Assembly: GCA_003667245.1 (NCBI GenBank)
Contig: RCNN01000230.1
Location: 1-43,227, forward strand
Direction of reading: 5' to 3'
DNA from: Heterostelium multicystogenum
Taxonomy: Eukaryota > Evosea > Eumycetozoa > Acytosteliales > Acytosteliaceae
DNA length: 43,227 nucleotides
How positions within the stretch are numbered: the first letter of the stretch is position 1; each line of letters starts with the position of its first letter. The position numbers were made by a program, and so were the translations under genes. Below are positions 10,088 to 26,700 of the stretch, one piece after another. A model generated the notes under the pieces. The model was not told the origin of the DNA. It did not search any database and saw only the letters and a list, made by a program, of their open reading frames with translations.

Positions 10088-12758
10088 CTACAAAGGAAGT
10101 GCACTCTTTAAATTCTGTTGGTTTATTAAGATAATAGTTGAGATAACGATAAAAGGTAATACAATTATCCACTAAAATAAAACAAAGAAATACTAGTTAG
10201 TTATCTATATCATTCTTAGAATGAATGGAGTGGGAGAGCATTTAGTTACCTTTAAAAGCCTGGAAAAGTGTATATTAAATGAGTATGCAATCTGGTCAGT
10301 GAAGATTAATCCATTACGATCTTTCATTTCGAGAGTGAGAAGATTCATGTGTGATCTCTTTGGTACTGGCAATGTCATTGTCTTTCTTCCCGGGATATTC
10401 GAATTGCATTTGGAATAATAGATTTCCTCCGTAGGTTGCCTTGACGATGTAGCTGTTTTGTCTAGTATAGTTGTATCCGTTGTCGATGATATCGAATGCA
10501 AAAGTAAATTCACTACCTAGAATATCGGTGAGGACTCTGCTTTCTGGTGTTATGTAAATGCCTTCGTGTTGGAAACTGTACACATTCTTTCCTTGATTAA
10601 AGGCAACTCTTTCCTTCATTGGCATAAATGGAGAGTTGGTTGTAAGTGTATAGATGACGCCATACATTGTGTTGACGACGAGGTCCAAATATCCATCACC
10701 TGTTAGATCCGATGCTAAGACCATTGTAACACTGTTATCAATAGAGAGTAATGGTTAGTTTGTTAAAAGAGGGTGTTCGTCGTCTTCTTCTGTTTTAGAT
10801 TTGTGACACCTACGAGTTATCTCCAATGTCTAATCTATTTGTACAGCTTTCTCTTGCGTTGATGGTGAGTAGGACACCATCAGATGTATGGACTACGATT
10901 GATAGACCTTTTTCATCTTTGTTGGGAGATAGGTTGACTAGGAGCAGAGGTGACATGATTGATGATTTAGTCTTTATTGGGAATCCAGCCAGTTCTTCAC
11001 CTGTATCACCTCTAAATGCATAGATTGCGCCATTAAATGTACCAACAACAACATCTAGTATACCATCGCCATTGATATCTCCAACGGAAACAGGCTGTAA
11101 AATAGTAAATCGTGTAAGGATTGGTGAAGGAAGGAAGTGTTGATGTTGAATCTACTTACACTCTCAGTCATACCAGTAATCTGGAAATCCCATAGTTCTT
11201 CACCCAAGTTATTTAAACAGACTACGTTTCCTTTGATGTCTGTTACAATTAGCTCGAGTTTACCATCATTGTTTACGTCTTGTGCGACTACAGAGCCATA
11301 TATTGGCTCCATAAAGAATGGATCAAACAGAGGATTGCCTTGGTAATCCAAAACATATAGGAATCCAAGACTTGTACCAATGATAATCTCCAGATATCCA
11401 TCGTTATTAATATCGGCAACTGTTGGTGATCCCATTACATATCCATTGAATACTTTTGTATCAACTGTCAAATCAAGATCTAAATCCAAAGCATAAAAGC
11501 TAGTTAGGTGATGGTTGTAGCTGTCTTTGATTGATATTCTTACGTGTTTGCCATTTGATTGACATGTCTTTTAGGTCGAAGCAAACGATTCCTCCTGCTG
11601 CATAGTTTTCAATCTTGATATCGCTTTCGAGAGTCGCATTGTGCACAGGAATAGCATAGTACTCTGGGTCGTAGTAGTAACTTGTAGAGACAATCAGTTC
11701 CATGGAGCCATCTTGGTCTATATCGGCAATGACTGGTGTTGCGAGAATATGTGCATCAATCCAAATGTAGTTCTTTGAATAGTTTGAATATTGGATGTTC
11801 TCCTCAATGTATTTCTGATATTGATTAGAGTATAGGAAATCAAATTGGTCGTACTTTTGCTTCAGGATTGGCGCCAACTTGTAGTTGGCTTTATCAATCT
11901 ATTGAAACGAATAATTAGCAGGTGACACCAACCAATGGTATGCCGAGTGGCACAGAATGTTATGTTGACACTTACATTGTTGTTCTTTTCGTCTTTAGTT
12001 TTATATAGCTTTGTTCCTTTTATGTTACGATTGTTGTCCTTCTCGTGGAGAGAGAACGATGCATCGACATGCTTGTCGGTGAGATCGACCCAGTGCTTGG
12101 CGACCTTGAGTGGGGGAACGCGCAGAGTTGTGCCGATCAAAGATATACCATAGTTTGAGAGGAAAATGATTTCGGCCTCACGTGTCGCAACTACGACTTC
12201 ATTGACACCATCATTATCAATGTCAAAGACCAGAGGACTTGCTGAAAAATGTCGATTGCTCCGCAATGAATGGCCAACCCAATGCGCGCTGTCCTGTGCT
12301 TCCCTTGAGCACATCAATATAGTGCTGTGCGCCTACCACCACGATATCCTTTTGGCCATCACCAAACAAATCGGTGATCAGCGGCGTATTAACCCAATGT
12401 TGAATGTGTTTGCGTGCTCCAAATCAGGTCAGCATGTTCATCCTTACATTCGCTCCTACTATTTCCACCACGTGTCAAATCTGTATTACTGTTATAAAGT
12501 TGAGCATAATCAATCACCAACAGAAGAATCAATCAGCAATCAATCAATCAATCACTCCTTTAATTCGCATGTAATGTATATATTGAATGTTACTTACAAC
12601 ATGACATCTTCTAATACAACAGGATGATTATCTCTATATTTACTATCTAGTACTGCAATTGCATTCTGGTCACCATCCAAACTATATACATTCACTGTGA
12701 ACAAACACAATATAGCAATTACACTTAATAGAATAGCTACAATTGTTCTATAACTCAT
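10088..12758 (-). CDS. DEX1-like FG-GAP/integrin-alpha-type membrane protein
   Basis: Seven exons: 12758-12598, 12488-11976, 11898-11544, 11499-11160, 11094-10814, 10731-10250 and 10171-10088, about 738 residues. A signal peptide (hydrophobic residues about 5-20) precedes an extracellular propeller with repeated Ca-loop motifs: DIDNDGVNE, DIDQDGSME, DINNDGYLE, DVNNDGKLE, DINGDGILD and DLTGDGYLD. The order of segments, the late MKDRNGLIFTDQ block and the final LLKWIIVLP transmembrane helix match the plant DEFECTIVE IN EXINE FORMATION 1 family as I know it. DEX1 is a membrane glycoprotein needed for pollen wall patterning; its role in amoebae is not evident from sequence. Frameshifts are inferred near 12430, 12245 (A run), 11495 (T run) and 10390 (CCCGGG-AAGAAA). 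Its stop is 222 bp from the PARP stop on the opposite strand. Confidence 0.88.
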
Positions 12759-13225
12759 GTTTCACATATGATTATATCTATTCCTATAAATATATATATT
12801 ATAATCGACTCGATTCAATTAAATTTATAAATATGTTGTTATCTACCAGATCAATTTAAATTAGGAAATTTGATTAGTCAATGTGGAAGTGATCAGAACA
12901 CACACGCTCTCACTTTCTCCACCCCACCTTTATGAATTAATTTTTAAACATAAATCTGAACATTTAATTAAACTCAATTAAAAAAAACATCAAAACTCTC
13001 ACTTTTATCATATGATTTTTTTTAAAAAAGCAAAAAATCAATCAAACATTTTAACAAAAATTTAATGTCACTCAATTCAAATCAAATCAACAAATCAAAC
13101 AGCATAAATCTTAAAGTTTTGTTTAATTGTTTTTTTCCCTTCTTGTTCTTGTTTTTTTCAAACGATTAATAGATATTATATAATTGTTATAGCTTTATCT
13201 TTTTGCTTTCGATATTAGAGTACTA
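12759..13225. other. divergent promoter region between DEX1-like and FAM135-like genes
   Basis: 467-bp AT-rich spacer separating two divergent start codons. It has A and T runs but no recognisable regulatory motif or coding frame. Confidence 0.5.
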
Positions 13226-16498
<3,273 letters not shown>

Positions 16499-17778
16499 TC
16501 CTATTAAATTCATCTACAACAGCAACAACAGCAACTTCAACTTAGTAACCAAAACTACATTCAGCTATCTAATAAACCAAACCAAACCAACTACATAGTT
16601 TAAATTAGTAATTGATATACCTGTATTGTTTTTTATTATTATCAAATATACATTTACTCTAAAGTTGATAATATTTCAATCATTCATATTAATCATAACT
16701 AACTTTATTTTGCTAAACAACCTACCCGATAATCAATAGGATCGAATCGATCGATCAATGGTTCTCTCTCAACTCCCTTTCACATCCGACAGTCACACAT
16801 TATTTGGTGAAACAATGACAAACACAACCCTCCATTCATTCATTGTATGAATGTATGTCAACAAAATTAATGTTTGAACTTTAATCAGAATTAGTCATTT
16901 TTATTAATACAATTTAATAATGATTCAGTTGTCATTAAGATGTTTAATTAAAATGTGAGCGACCACTTGTTCTTTGATTTAAAAACTTGTGTATGAACAC
17001 CTCCCCCCAAAATATAAATAGATTAGCTTCCAACATGCAAAGATAAATTTTTTGAAAAATGACTTGTCAGATTTAACCACGATAGACAACCCAATAGTGG
17101 AGCTCTCAGGTAACCTGAATAGGGTGTGAAGTGGTTAATCTTTCAAAAGGAAATGAACAAAGGAAGAAGAAGAATCCAATCCTATCAAAATTAACAACAT
17201 AATAAAACAAAGCTAACGGGATGTAATAAAAAGCAACAACACAACCTATTAAGATAAATGACCGAATTAGAAGTATCGAATTTGAATACTAGTTCTGTAG
17301 TTATGTTTTTGCATATCTGAAGATACCGAGTGAGTTGTGGGTTAGAACTATCAAGAAAAAACACTCCAATCAAATGATTTCATTTGCATCATTTTTATTT
17401 TGTGTATAAAAATATGAACAACCCCAAAAGCAAATGTTTAAACATCATCTACTGAATGACCTGATACAATATTCATTCATTAGCGACAGATCTACCTCTC
17501 ATAAGAGTGTGCTGAGTATCGTATCTATGGGTGGTGTTGGTGCTGTCTAGTTAGTTTCCTATTAAAATTTCTTTTATCTAGGGTGTCACCTTTCCAACCA
17601 ACTAACCACAACTATCCTTAATAATATTATTATTATTGATATTTAATCTTTTATTCATTTCATTTTTATACAACTATTAAAAGTAAACTAATCATTTTTA
17701 GTTAAAACCAAATATTATCTTTTCTTATTTCTACTAAATTATATATATTTATTTTTATAACTTTATACAATATATACA
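16499..17778. other. intergenic region upstream of the O-methyltransferase
   Basis: No supported protein gene. It holds an inverted repeat with a potential 11-bp stem at 17069-17141 and a GC-richer patch at about 17480-17600. The 60-residue minus-strand frame at 17191-17373 has no family features. Confidence 0.55.
17050..17148. repeat. candidate structured RNA: nested inverted repeat
   Basis: Bases 69-80 of the 17.0-kb block (AGATTTAACCAC) pair with 131-141 (GTGGTTAATCT) with one bulged T. An outer TTTTGAAA/TTTCAAAA pair (17050-17057, 17141-17148) extends it. Inside are CCC/GGG pairing (17090-17092 with 17122-17124) and a CAGG-TAA-CCTG hairpin (17107-17117). No dictyostelid class I RNA motif and no tRNA features were seen. 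Confidence 0.4.
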
Positions 17779-18998
17779 ATGGATCCAATTTCAGCATTCC
17801 AATCAATGGATAGTGACACTTTAATGACTATCTTGGGAAAGGCTAACCAAATGATGCCAATCATGAAGTACTACAATGGACAACAAATGACTAAATGTAT
17901 CTATATCTGTGCCAAATTGAGAATCTGTGAAAAGCTAGGTAACACCCTCGAGTCGAAGAAGTCATGTTTTTAATATTGCTGAGGAGGTCGGAGCTCATGG
18001 TGAATCCCTCTACCGTATGATGCGTGCCATGTCCACCGAAGGATTCTTCAAAGAAGTTGTTGGACAAGGAGTTGAAAAGGGAATTTTCCAACATACCCCA
18101 CTTTCAATCCAATTACTAAACCCAGTCACCCGTGACGAGGCTCTTTTGCATTGTGGTACTGCTTTCTATTTGTCTTGGGAATCTCTCTATGAGACTGTTA
18201 TGACAGGAAAGACATCAGGTTTCAACAGCTTAAATTCAACTTCTCTCTGGGATTTCTTGAAGAAAAACCCAGAGAGTGATATTGAATTCACCAAAGGTAT
18301 GGAATCTCTTTCCCACCCTCAGTTCAATACTTGGTTAAAATGGGTGACTTTAGTAAATTCGATACAATTTGTGATGTCGGTGGATCACACGGACTGTAAG
18401 TATTTCTCTTGTATTATAAACTCAACTGATTCTAATTGATAATCAAATGATATAGTTTATTAAATGAAATTTTAAAGAATTACCCAACCATTAAAAAAGG
18501 ATTGAACTTTGATCAACCAATTGTATTTGAAAACCTTAAGAAGCTTGGACAAAGAGAACTCGATCCAAGATTCCAAGATGTTCCAGGTAACTTCTTTGAG
18601 TCTATTCCAGAGGCAGATTGCTATATTTTCAAATGGGTGTTGCACAACTGGAACGATGATCAATGTGTCGAAATTTTGGGCAATGTTGCCAAGTCAATGA
18701 GACCAGGTGGAAAGGTATATCTTGCTGAGCACATGGGTGACGATAATGCAGGTGAATTCTCAATCAAGAAGAGATATATAGCATGGATGGATCTCCGTAT
18801 GTATTTTATTTTAATCATTCTGTTTGAATTACTAACTGGAACACTTTTATAATAGATATGATGAATTTGCTCAATGGTAGAGTTCGTTCAAAGTCTGAAT
18901 GGAATGCTTTGATTGCCAAAACTCCATTCAAAATCGATGAATTTGTTTCATCTGATGTTGGTTTAACTCAAAACTTTGTTATTCTCTCAAAGAAGTAA
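17779..18998 (+). CDS. SAM-dependent O-methyltransferase (plant COMT/des-methyl-DIF-1 methyltransferase type)
   Basis: Exons 17779-18395, 18456-18796 and 18856-18998 give 366 residues, the normal size for class II O-methyltransferases. The N-terminal half is the dimerisation domain (ESLYRMMRAMSTEGFF). The Rossmann domain has SAM motif I DVGGSHG (about 18376), the catalytic-base segment WVLHNWNDDQC and RPGGKVYLAEH; a substrate-pocket helix DLHMMNLLNGRVRS follows. By family it methylates a phenolic hydroxyl of a small molecule. In D. discoideum the relative DmtA completes the polyketide DIF-1. Here it lies 1.8 kb upstream of a PKS on the same strand. Two opposite frameshifts at homopolymers (T5 near 17967, A4 near 18337) cancel each other. 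The exact substrate cannot be read from sequence. Confidence 0.93.
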
Positions 18999-20773
18999 CT
19001 TATAACTCAAATATTAAACTATTCATTTCACACCAAAGCTTATTTCTAATAAAAAGGTAGAAAAAATTAATTGACATTGAAATCAAATGTCAAGAATGAT
19101 TTTTCAGACGAATTAAATGTCTCTAGCTTTGTTAGCTTTATTTTTAATAGAATCCATGTGATTCCATATCTTCTAATACCATTTTCAAAAAATTTATAAA
19201 GCTTAAGGATCAAAGATTGAATTGTTATCAAAAAGTATTATCTATCAGATAGATCTATTGTATATATATTATAACCACATGAATGGAGATTTTTTCATTG
19301 GGTCAATCTTTTCTTCAATGATTTCAATCAATCAAAATGAAACTGATGAATATCTTGTTTAGTACAATGATGATTAATAAATATTGTGTATGCAACAGCC
19401 TTTGTTTTAACAAAATTTGTATTTGTCAAGTTTATTAAAATATAATGGAATAACCCCAAAACAATAGTTTCGATCGTTCTTGCCTTCAAATCACCAGACT
19501 TTGAAAACATTGCCATAAAAAATAATTATTTTTAGCTTGGCAGTTTGATCGAACTTTAAATCGATTTAGATAAAGTATGCAAAGATGATTTCAAACAAAA
19601 AAACAAAAAATACAAAAACAACTAAAAAACATCAACCTTTTTTTAAACAAATTGGTTACCACACACCAAAATTTTTGTTGATTTGATGGCCACATTACAT
19701 GATGGTGCACTTTTTAAATAAAAAAATTCTGTGCAAAAATGTTACATTCATTCTCCAATCTTTAGCTAAACATTTTTCTTGTGTTAGTTTCACATATTTA
19801 GATTGGTGTTTGATAGGCTATACTGATCAGCAACTTGTGGTGGACATTATAGGTATGAGCCTACTCCAGTAGGTTCCAAATTGATTTAAAACTCAATCGA
19901 CATCGAAATATTTTCGACCAAAATAGAAATTGCACAACACAAATCAAGTGGTATTAACTTTAAAAGGACTCCCCATTAATAATCTTAACAGTTCACTTGC
20001 TCCAATAGTGTTGATTACTGTGTAACTGACAATCGAGAGCACATTCAAATGAAATCATAGGGGCAGCTCTTCTCCTCTGATCATATTCTTTGATTTCGTC
20101 TTTACAGAAATCTTCTTAAAAGAGTTTAAGTGAACTCTGAAAATACTACAACATGTCATGGAAGGGACTAGAAACTTTTTGAGAATTGGTGTATGAATGA
20201 GTTCTTAAATCATTAATAAGTTAGGATTTATAGTTATTATTTATAACTCTGTGTTTCTTTAAATATTAAATCTCTGAATAATCTATCACCAATCTTTCCT
20301 AAACTTAATGATATATAAACTGTATTTTGAACACTTTAAAATAAATACATTTTTATAATTAAACTTTATCCAAACAAATATTTATATATACAAATAAAAT
20401 ATAAGGTCTATTTTAAACAAATACTACTTTATTATAAATATTAAATATTTACAACATAATTTTATATATAAATACCAATATCTATATTTTAATTTATTTA
20501 GTATTTCGATATTTGATTATTAAAAATCTAGTTCTTTCCTGTTAATTATTTATCAATTGTTGTCATTATATATTTCTTTCACCAAAGGTTTTCCATTATA
20601 CATCTATTTGATTTTCATAAATATTCCCCTCTGGAAATTAATTAATTTATACTCAATCTTATTTATACATAATCAAGAAAGAATATTAAAGTTTCTTTTT
20701 TAAAATCTGAAATTATTTAAATTTCAATATATATATATATATCTTATTTATTTATTATTAATTCTTTAAAAAA
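18999..20773. other. intergenic region between O-methyltransferase and PKS
   Basis: AT-rich, with no convincing large gene. A short minus-strand frame at 19328-19516 is listed separately. The last 400 bases before the PKS start are almost pure A/T with TA-rich tracts, a likely promoter and leader. Confidence 0.55.
19328..19516 (-). CDS. possible small hypothetical protein
   Basis: 62-codon frame beginning MAMFSKSGDLKARTIE, followed by a hydrophobic stretch (IVLGLFHYILINL) that could be one membrane helix. Codon composition is plausible for a real small gene, but nothing identifies a family and the surrounding DNA is non-coding. It may be chance. Confidence 0.25.
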   Translation of the reverse strand: MAMFSKSGDLKARTIETIVLGLFHYILINLTNTNFVKTKAVAYTIFINHHCTKQDIHQFHFD

Positions 20774-23700
20774 ATGGTTTCTAGTACTACTACTTTTAAA
20801 AATCAGGAACATGATGTGGCTGTCATTGGAATGGGAATGAGATTTCCAGGTGCTAATAATCAGTGTACGAAAACACCAGAAGAGCTTTGGCAAATTTTGT
20901 CGAATGGGGGTGATCTCCTCTCAAAACTAGATCCAAGTAGATATGCCCAGAGCTATGTTGACCAAGAATATGTTTCCAGTAATGTTGGAGGTTTCGTTGG
21001 TATGCACGAGTGGAAGGTTTTCGACCCAATGTTTTTCGGAATGACCAAGAAAGAAGCTGAGCAAATTGATCCACAAATTAGATTGCTCATGATGATTCTC
21101 TGGGAAGCCATCGAGGATGCCCAGATTCAGTATGATAAGATTAGAGGAAGCAATACTGCTGTGTACATCGGTACAATGACCCAAGGTTACAAATTAATTA
21201 CCAACAGTGTCCTCACCGATATGTCTCCCTATTCACTTGCTGGAAATATATTGACGTTTGTATCGAACAGACTGTCGTATGCCTTTGATTTTAGAGGGCC
21301 ATCAATGACACTTGACACCGCCTGTTCATCATCTCTTAATGCTGCATTCTTGGGTATCAATTCCATTCGTTCCGGTGCCTCTGAGATGGCAGTGATCGGT
21401 GGATGTAATGATCTTCTTGAGCCATCTGCAACTATATCTCTAAGTAATTTATGTAAGTGTTTTTAAGGAATTGTGAAGTGAGTGAATGAGGCTCAGTTTT
21501 TATTTTTGATCAGAATCTAATTTGTGTTTTTTACCAAATTTAGCTGCTTTAAGTAAAACTGGTAAATGCCATTCTTTTGATGCTGCTGCCGATGGTTATG
21601 TACGTGCCGAGGGTGCTGGAATTTGTATTTTAAAGAGATTAGACGCGGCAATACGTGATGGAAATCGTATCTATGGTGTTATTAAGGGAGGAAGCAGCAA
21701 CGTCGATGGTAGCAACAACAAGACCACTTTGACTGCACCGTCTGGTACTGCCCAAGCTGAGAATGTAGAGTTTGCTTTGAGAGATGCACGTCTTCAGGCC
21801 TCTGATATATTCTACGTTGAAGCACACGGTACAGGTACCCCAGTGGGTGATCCGACAGAGGTAGGTGCACTTGCCAATGTATTCAAAGGAAATCACTCTG
21901 CCGAAAATCCACTTAGAATAGGATCAATCAAGTCAAATATGGGCCACATGGAAGCTGCAGCCGGTGTTGCTTCACTCATCAAAGTCTGCTTGATGCTAAA
22001 GAATCGTCAACTGGTACCAAGCATCAACTTTACCACACCCAACCCAGGAATCAAGTGCGATGAATGGAATATTAGAATACAAACCAAGCTGGAACCTTTC
22101 CCATCTGACAGAATCATCAGAATGGGTATCAATTGTTTTGGTCTAGGTGGATCGAATTGTCATTTGATTCTTGAGGAATATAGAGGTGAATCACGCTCTT
22201 TAGAAATGGTAATTAGTTATATTCCTATCAACTTTAAATCTATCAATTATTAATTGATATCTAATTCTTTTATCATATAGAATGAGAGCGTAAAGTCAAC
22301 TTTGGGCGAATCATATTTAGTTCCATTCTCAGGAAACTCAAGAGCATCCGTTGAAAAATACATTGGACTGATCAAAGCCAATATCAACAGATTAAGTTCT
22401 ATTCCATTCGAGAGTTTCGTTAGATACCAAGTCGAGTCGAAATCACACTTCTCTACAAACAGACAGATTATCGTTGCAAGTAGTTGGGAGCAGTTTGAAA
22501 AACAAGAAAAGAGCTTTGTTGCTCAGGAGCAAGAAACTAGCTTGGGTTCATTTAGTAAGTCAAATGATTTACCCGTTGTGTTTGTATTCTGTGGCCAGGG
22601 TCCACAGTTTGCCACTATGGGTCACGAGCTCTATGTGAAGGAACCTGTTTTTTAGAGAGGCTGTTGATGAGTGCGATAATATACTCAAACAGTTCTTTGG
22701 TTACTCTGTTTGGGAAAGATTGAGAGCATTCGTTGGTCCAACAGAGCTAGACATCCACAAGCCAGAGAACGCACAGCCATCCATATTTTTGATACAAATC
22801 GGTTTGGTTGCACTGTACAAACACTGGGGAATCGAACCAACTATTGCTGTAGGTCACAGCTTTGGTGAAGTAACTGCTGCCTACTGTGCAAACTACATTT
22901 CTTTGTATACCGCCGCCAAGATTGTATACTATCGTGCAACACTCCAAAATAAAACTATTGGAAGCGGTAGAATGCTATCGATTGGTATCAGTGCCGACGA
23001 GTATATCAATAACTATCAACAAAAGTACCCATTGGAGATTGCATGCTACAACTCTGCTGACTCCATTGTCGTTACTGGTGACGAGGTTGTTTTGCAACAA
23101 TTGATGGGCCAGCTCAAGGAAAAGAATGTCATTGCCATCATGTTGACAACTCCATGCTCATTCCATTCATCCAAGCAAGAGGTTATCAAAGATAAGCTGC
23201 TACAATCACCAATTGCCAAAATAGACTATATCTCCGAAAAGGAAAGCACCTCTGCTACACCAGCTGTCCTGTACTCGACAGTAACTGGTGAGATCTTTTC
23301 AAGAAAAGAAGACTATGATATCAACTACATATACGACAATCTCAGAATGCCAGTTGTGTTTGACAAAGCTATTACCAACATTCTTAAGCGAATCAATGGA
23401 GAGCAATCAAAACAGACCAGCAATCTTCCTCGAAATAGCTCCACACCCAACATTAAACTTCTACCTTAAAAAGATGATTCCAAAGTCCTCGACACAACCA
23501 TTGGTAGTTTCATCACTCAACAGAAAGGGTAGCGAGATCGATCTCATCCAAAACACACTTTCTCAACTCTATCTCTATGGAGCCAATATCAACTTTGCCA
23601 ACCAATATTCAGCCACCAAGAAGAATTCACAATGGAAAGACGCTGCTGGCATCCTGCCAAGATACCAATTCAATACATCTGTTCTCTGGGCTGAGCCCTT

Positions 23701-26700
23701 GACCTTCAAAAAGATCCGTCTTGATGGACCCACCAACAACCACCTTGGACACAAACACTACAATAGCACAGGTGGATTCTCATATCTTTCGATCATCGAT
23801 GTTGGTAAGGCACCCTTTGCATTCCTCAAGGGTCACAAGATTAAGGGTCAGTCACTGTTCCCAGGTACTGGTTATGTTGATAACATTCTTCGCGCATTCA
23901 AAGACAACGATGTCTATATTCACAACCTGGACTTTAAGTATCCATTCTTCTTGAAAGAAGGTGTTCAACACCATCTCCAAACCAACTTTATCGAGCTATC
24001 CAAGAATGAGTATAAAGTTGAGTTCATGTTCAAAGAGAACCACAACACTGATGAGTGGACTAGATCTGCTGTTGGTCGTGTTTCAGTATATCCACCACTA
24101 TCGGCACCTCCATTTCCAAAGTCGATATTGCCACAATCAGAGCTCAGTGCAACTATGCTGAACTCTCACACGATCAAGTTTACCAAAAGATCAAAAACTC
24201 AGGAATCGAATTTGGAGCTTCCTTCAGTCGTATCAAGTCTACCATGTTGGGACGCAATTGCTGCTTGTCAACTATCAATATGAACCCACCTGTCTCTTCG
24301 TTTGACAATGAAACATTCTTCAACACACCTATACTCGATAGCTGTGCACAAGGTCTCATTGCCCTCGTCAATCCAACAGAGCTGGTATTCGAAGGTTTGA
24401 GTAACATGAAGATTTACTCTGGAAATCTTCCAGCTACAAGACCTGAGCACATCTATGTTTTTGTACAGATTATTTCCAACTCTGCTGACACCTGTATTGG
24501 TCAAGTAAAAGTATTCCTAGAGGATGGATCTCTATTGATGACTGGTGAAAAGATGGTTTGCCACTTCCTCAAGAAGATTGAACAGGATATTCCAACCAAT
24601 CCCAACAAAACTCTCTTTGTACAACACTGGCAACGTAAAGAGTTGCTACCTTCAACTATAAAGGTATCCGGTGCATCTATGAACCAATATATTTGCCAAT
24701 TGCTCACTTCTCTCACAACCAAAGAGACCCAACTAATTGCAAAGATCCTCGACAACAACACCAATCATTCACAACAACTCATTACCTTAATAGAAAATGA
24801 AGTGTTGAGCACCCATCCAAATATTAATGTTGAATATACTCTCATCAACGCTGGAAAACAATCATTAAAAGTCACCAACGAAAGATTGCTATTCAAGTGT
24901 AGAGACATGGTTAGCAATGAAAATATGGAACAAAGATTACTTCGTGCATCCTATGATATTGTAATGACCTCTGATTCTAGCAGTGTCTCAAATTTAGAAC
25001 AACTTTTGGCGCCATGTGGACAGTTGCTTCTCACAAATTCATTTGCCAACTCACTTGGAACAAATCTTCATGTACAATCTATGAGTAGCGGATTCACTAT
25101 CATCCAAAACCACTCATTGCTTACTCAACCAAATATCAATGGAATCAATAAGATTGCTTTCATTACCAGTACTTCCACTCCAAGTGAAATTGAATCCATG
25201 TTTATTGACCAAGGACTACTGAGCGCCAATAAGATTGAAAACTTTGCAGCCAACTCTCTTATTTCGGATCCAGAAAAGTTCATTCAATATATTGGTGACG
25301 GCTCCAAGTGTTGCATTGTCTACCTTGCTGGATTGGAGGAGTTGAAGGTGACCAACTATCAACAAAGAACTTTTGAGTTCGTCAGATTAAATCAAATCTT
25401 GCTGAAGAATAATCTTAGCAACTGCTCAACTATTTTAACAACTCTCAATGCCCAAGTTGACTCTACCAACTTCTTCAATATGTCACTCATTGGAATTCAT
25501 CGTTACTTTATGGAGTTCCCACTTCTGTCAACTGTATCCATTGATTTGTCTATGGAAACACTCTCTGAGATTACTCTTAGTTTTCTCATCAAACTATCCA
25601 CAAGTCCTTATGACAAGGAGTATGTAGTTCATCTTGAAGGATCACCAAACAATGTGATTCTTGCAACCAAGGTTCAACGTATTTTCAAGAAAACAATTAC
25701 TCCTCAAAATAATGATAGAAACCTTGCTATCAATAGAAATCTTTACTGTAAGTTGGATGCTAGCTTGCAATATGAAATTAAAGAAAATGTTGCCAACTTG
25801 GAAGACAACCATGTTGAAGTAAAGGTCATGGCTGCCGGTGTCAATCCAAAAGATTTATTGTACTATCAACGAAAGTTATCACAAAACATGTTCATGAGTG
25901 GAGATATCTATAATCCTCCATTTGGTTTAGAGTTTTCTGGATTCGTTACAAGAGTGCCAGCTCAATCTAAGTTCAAAGTTGGAGATCAGGTTGTTGGTTT
26001 TGGTTACTCTACAATGGCATCACATGTAGTTGTTAGAGAAGATTGGATCGTTTCAAAACCATCTAACCTTAGCCACACCCAAGCAGCCTCCATCCCTGTC
26101 GACTTTATCTCAGCCTATGTTGCAACCTATGTTATGGGATACTTGGACGAGTCTGAGTCGATTCTTATTCACATGGCCAACTCCAGTGTTGGTACTGCAC
26201 TTTTGAATCTATTGAAATCAAGGAAACATCAAGGTAAAATCTATGTCACATTGGATGGTGATCAATCTGTCCTCGCCGATTTTGCTGATATCATCAGTGG
26301 CTACTATAACCAAGTCGACTTGACACACATCAACAATGGATTCTCCGACCAAATGAAGGCCATCGGTGGAGTGGACATCATTTTCAACACACTCCCAAGT
26401 GGATCATTCATGAAATCCAACTTTGACAGCTTGGCACCATCAGGTAGAATCATTGATCTCTCAACTCAAAATTTGGAGGAGAATGATAATCTCAACATCA
26501 AGAACTTTACCTATCACCGTGGATACCAAACATTCTATATTGACCAACTTTTAAATCAATCCAAGTTGATTGGCAAATATTTGAATCAATTGGTTGCCCA
26601 ATTTAACAACAACCAACTCAACCTCAACAAGTTCACAGTTTTCTCTTGCAACCAAGTCAAAGAGGCCTTCGACTATGTGGAATCTCAACGTATCAACCAC

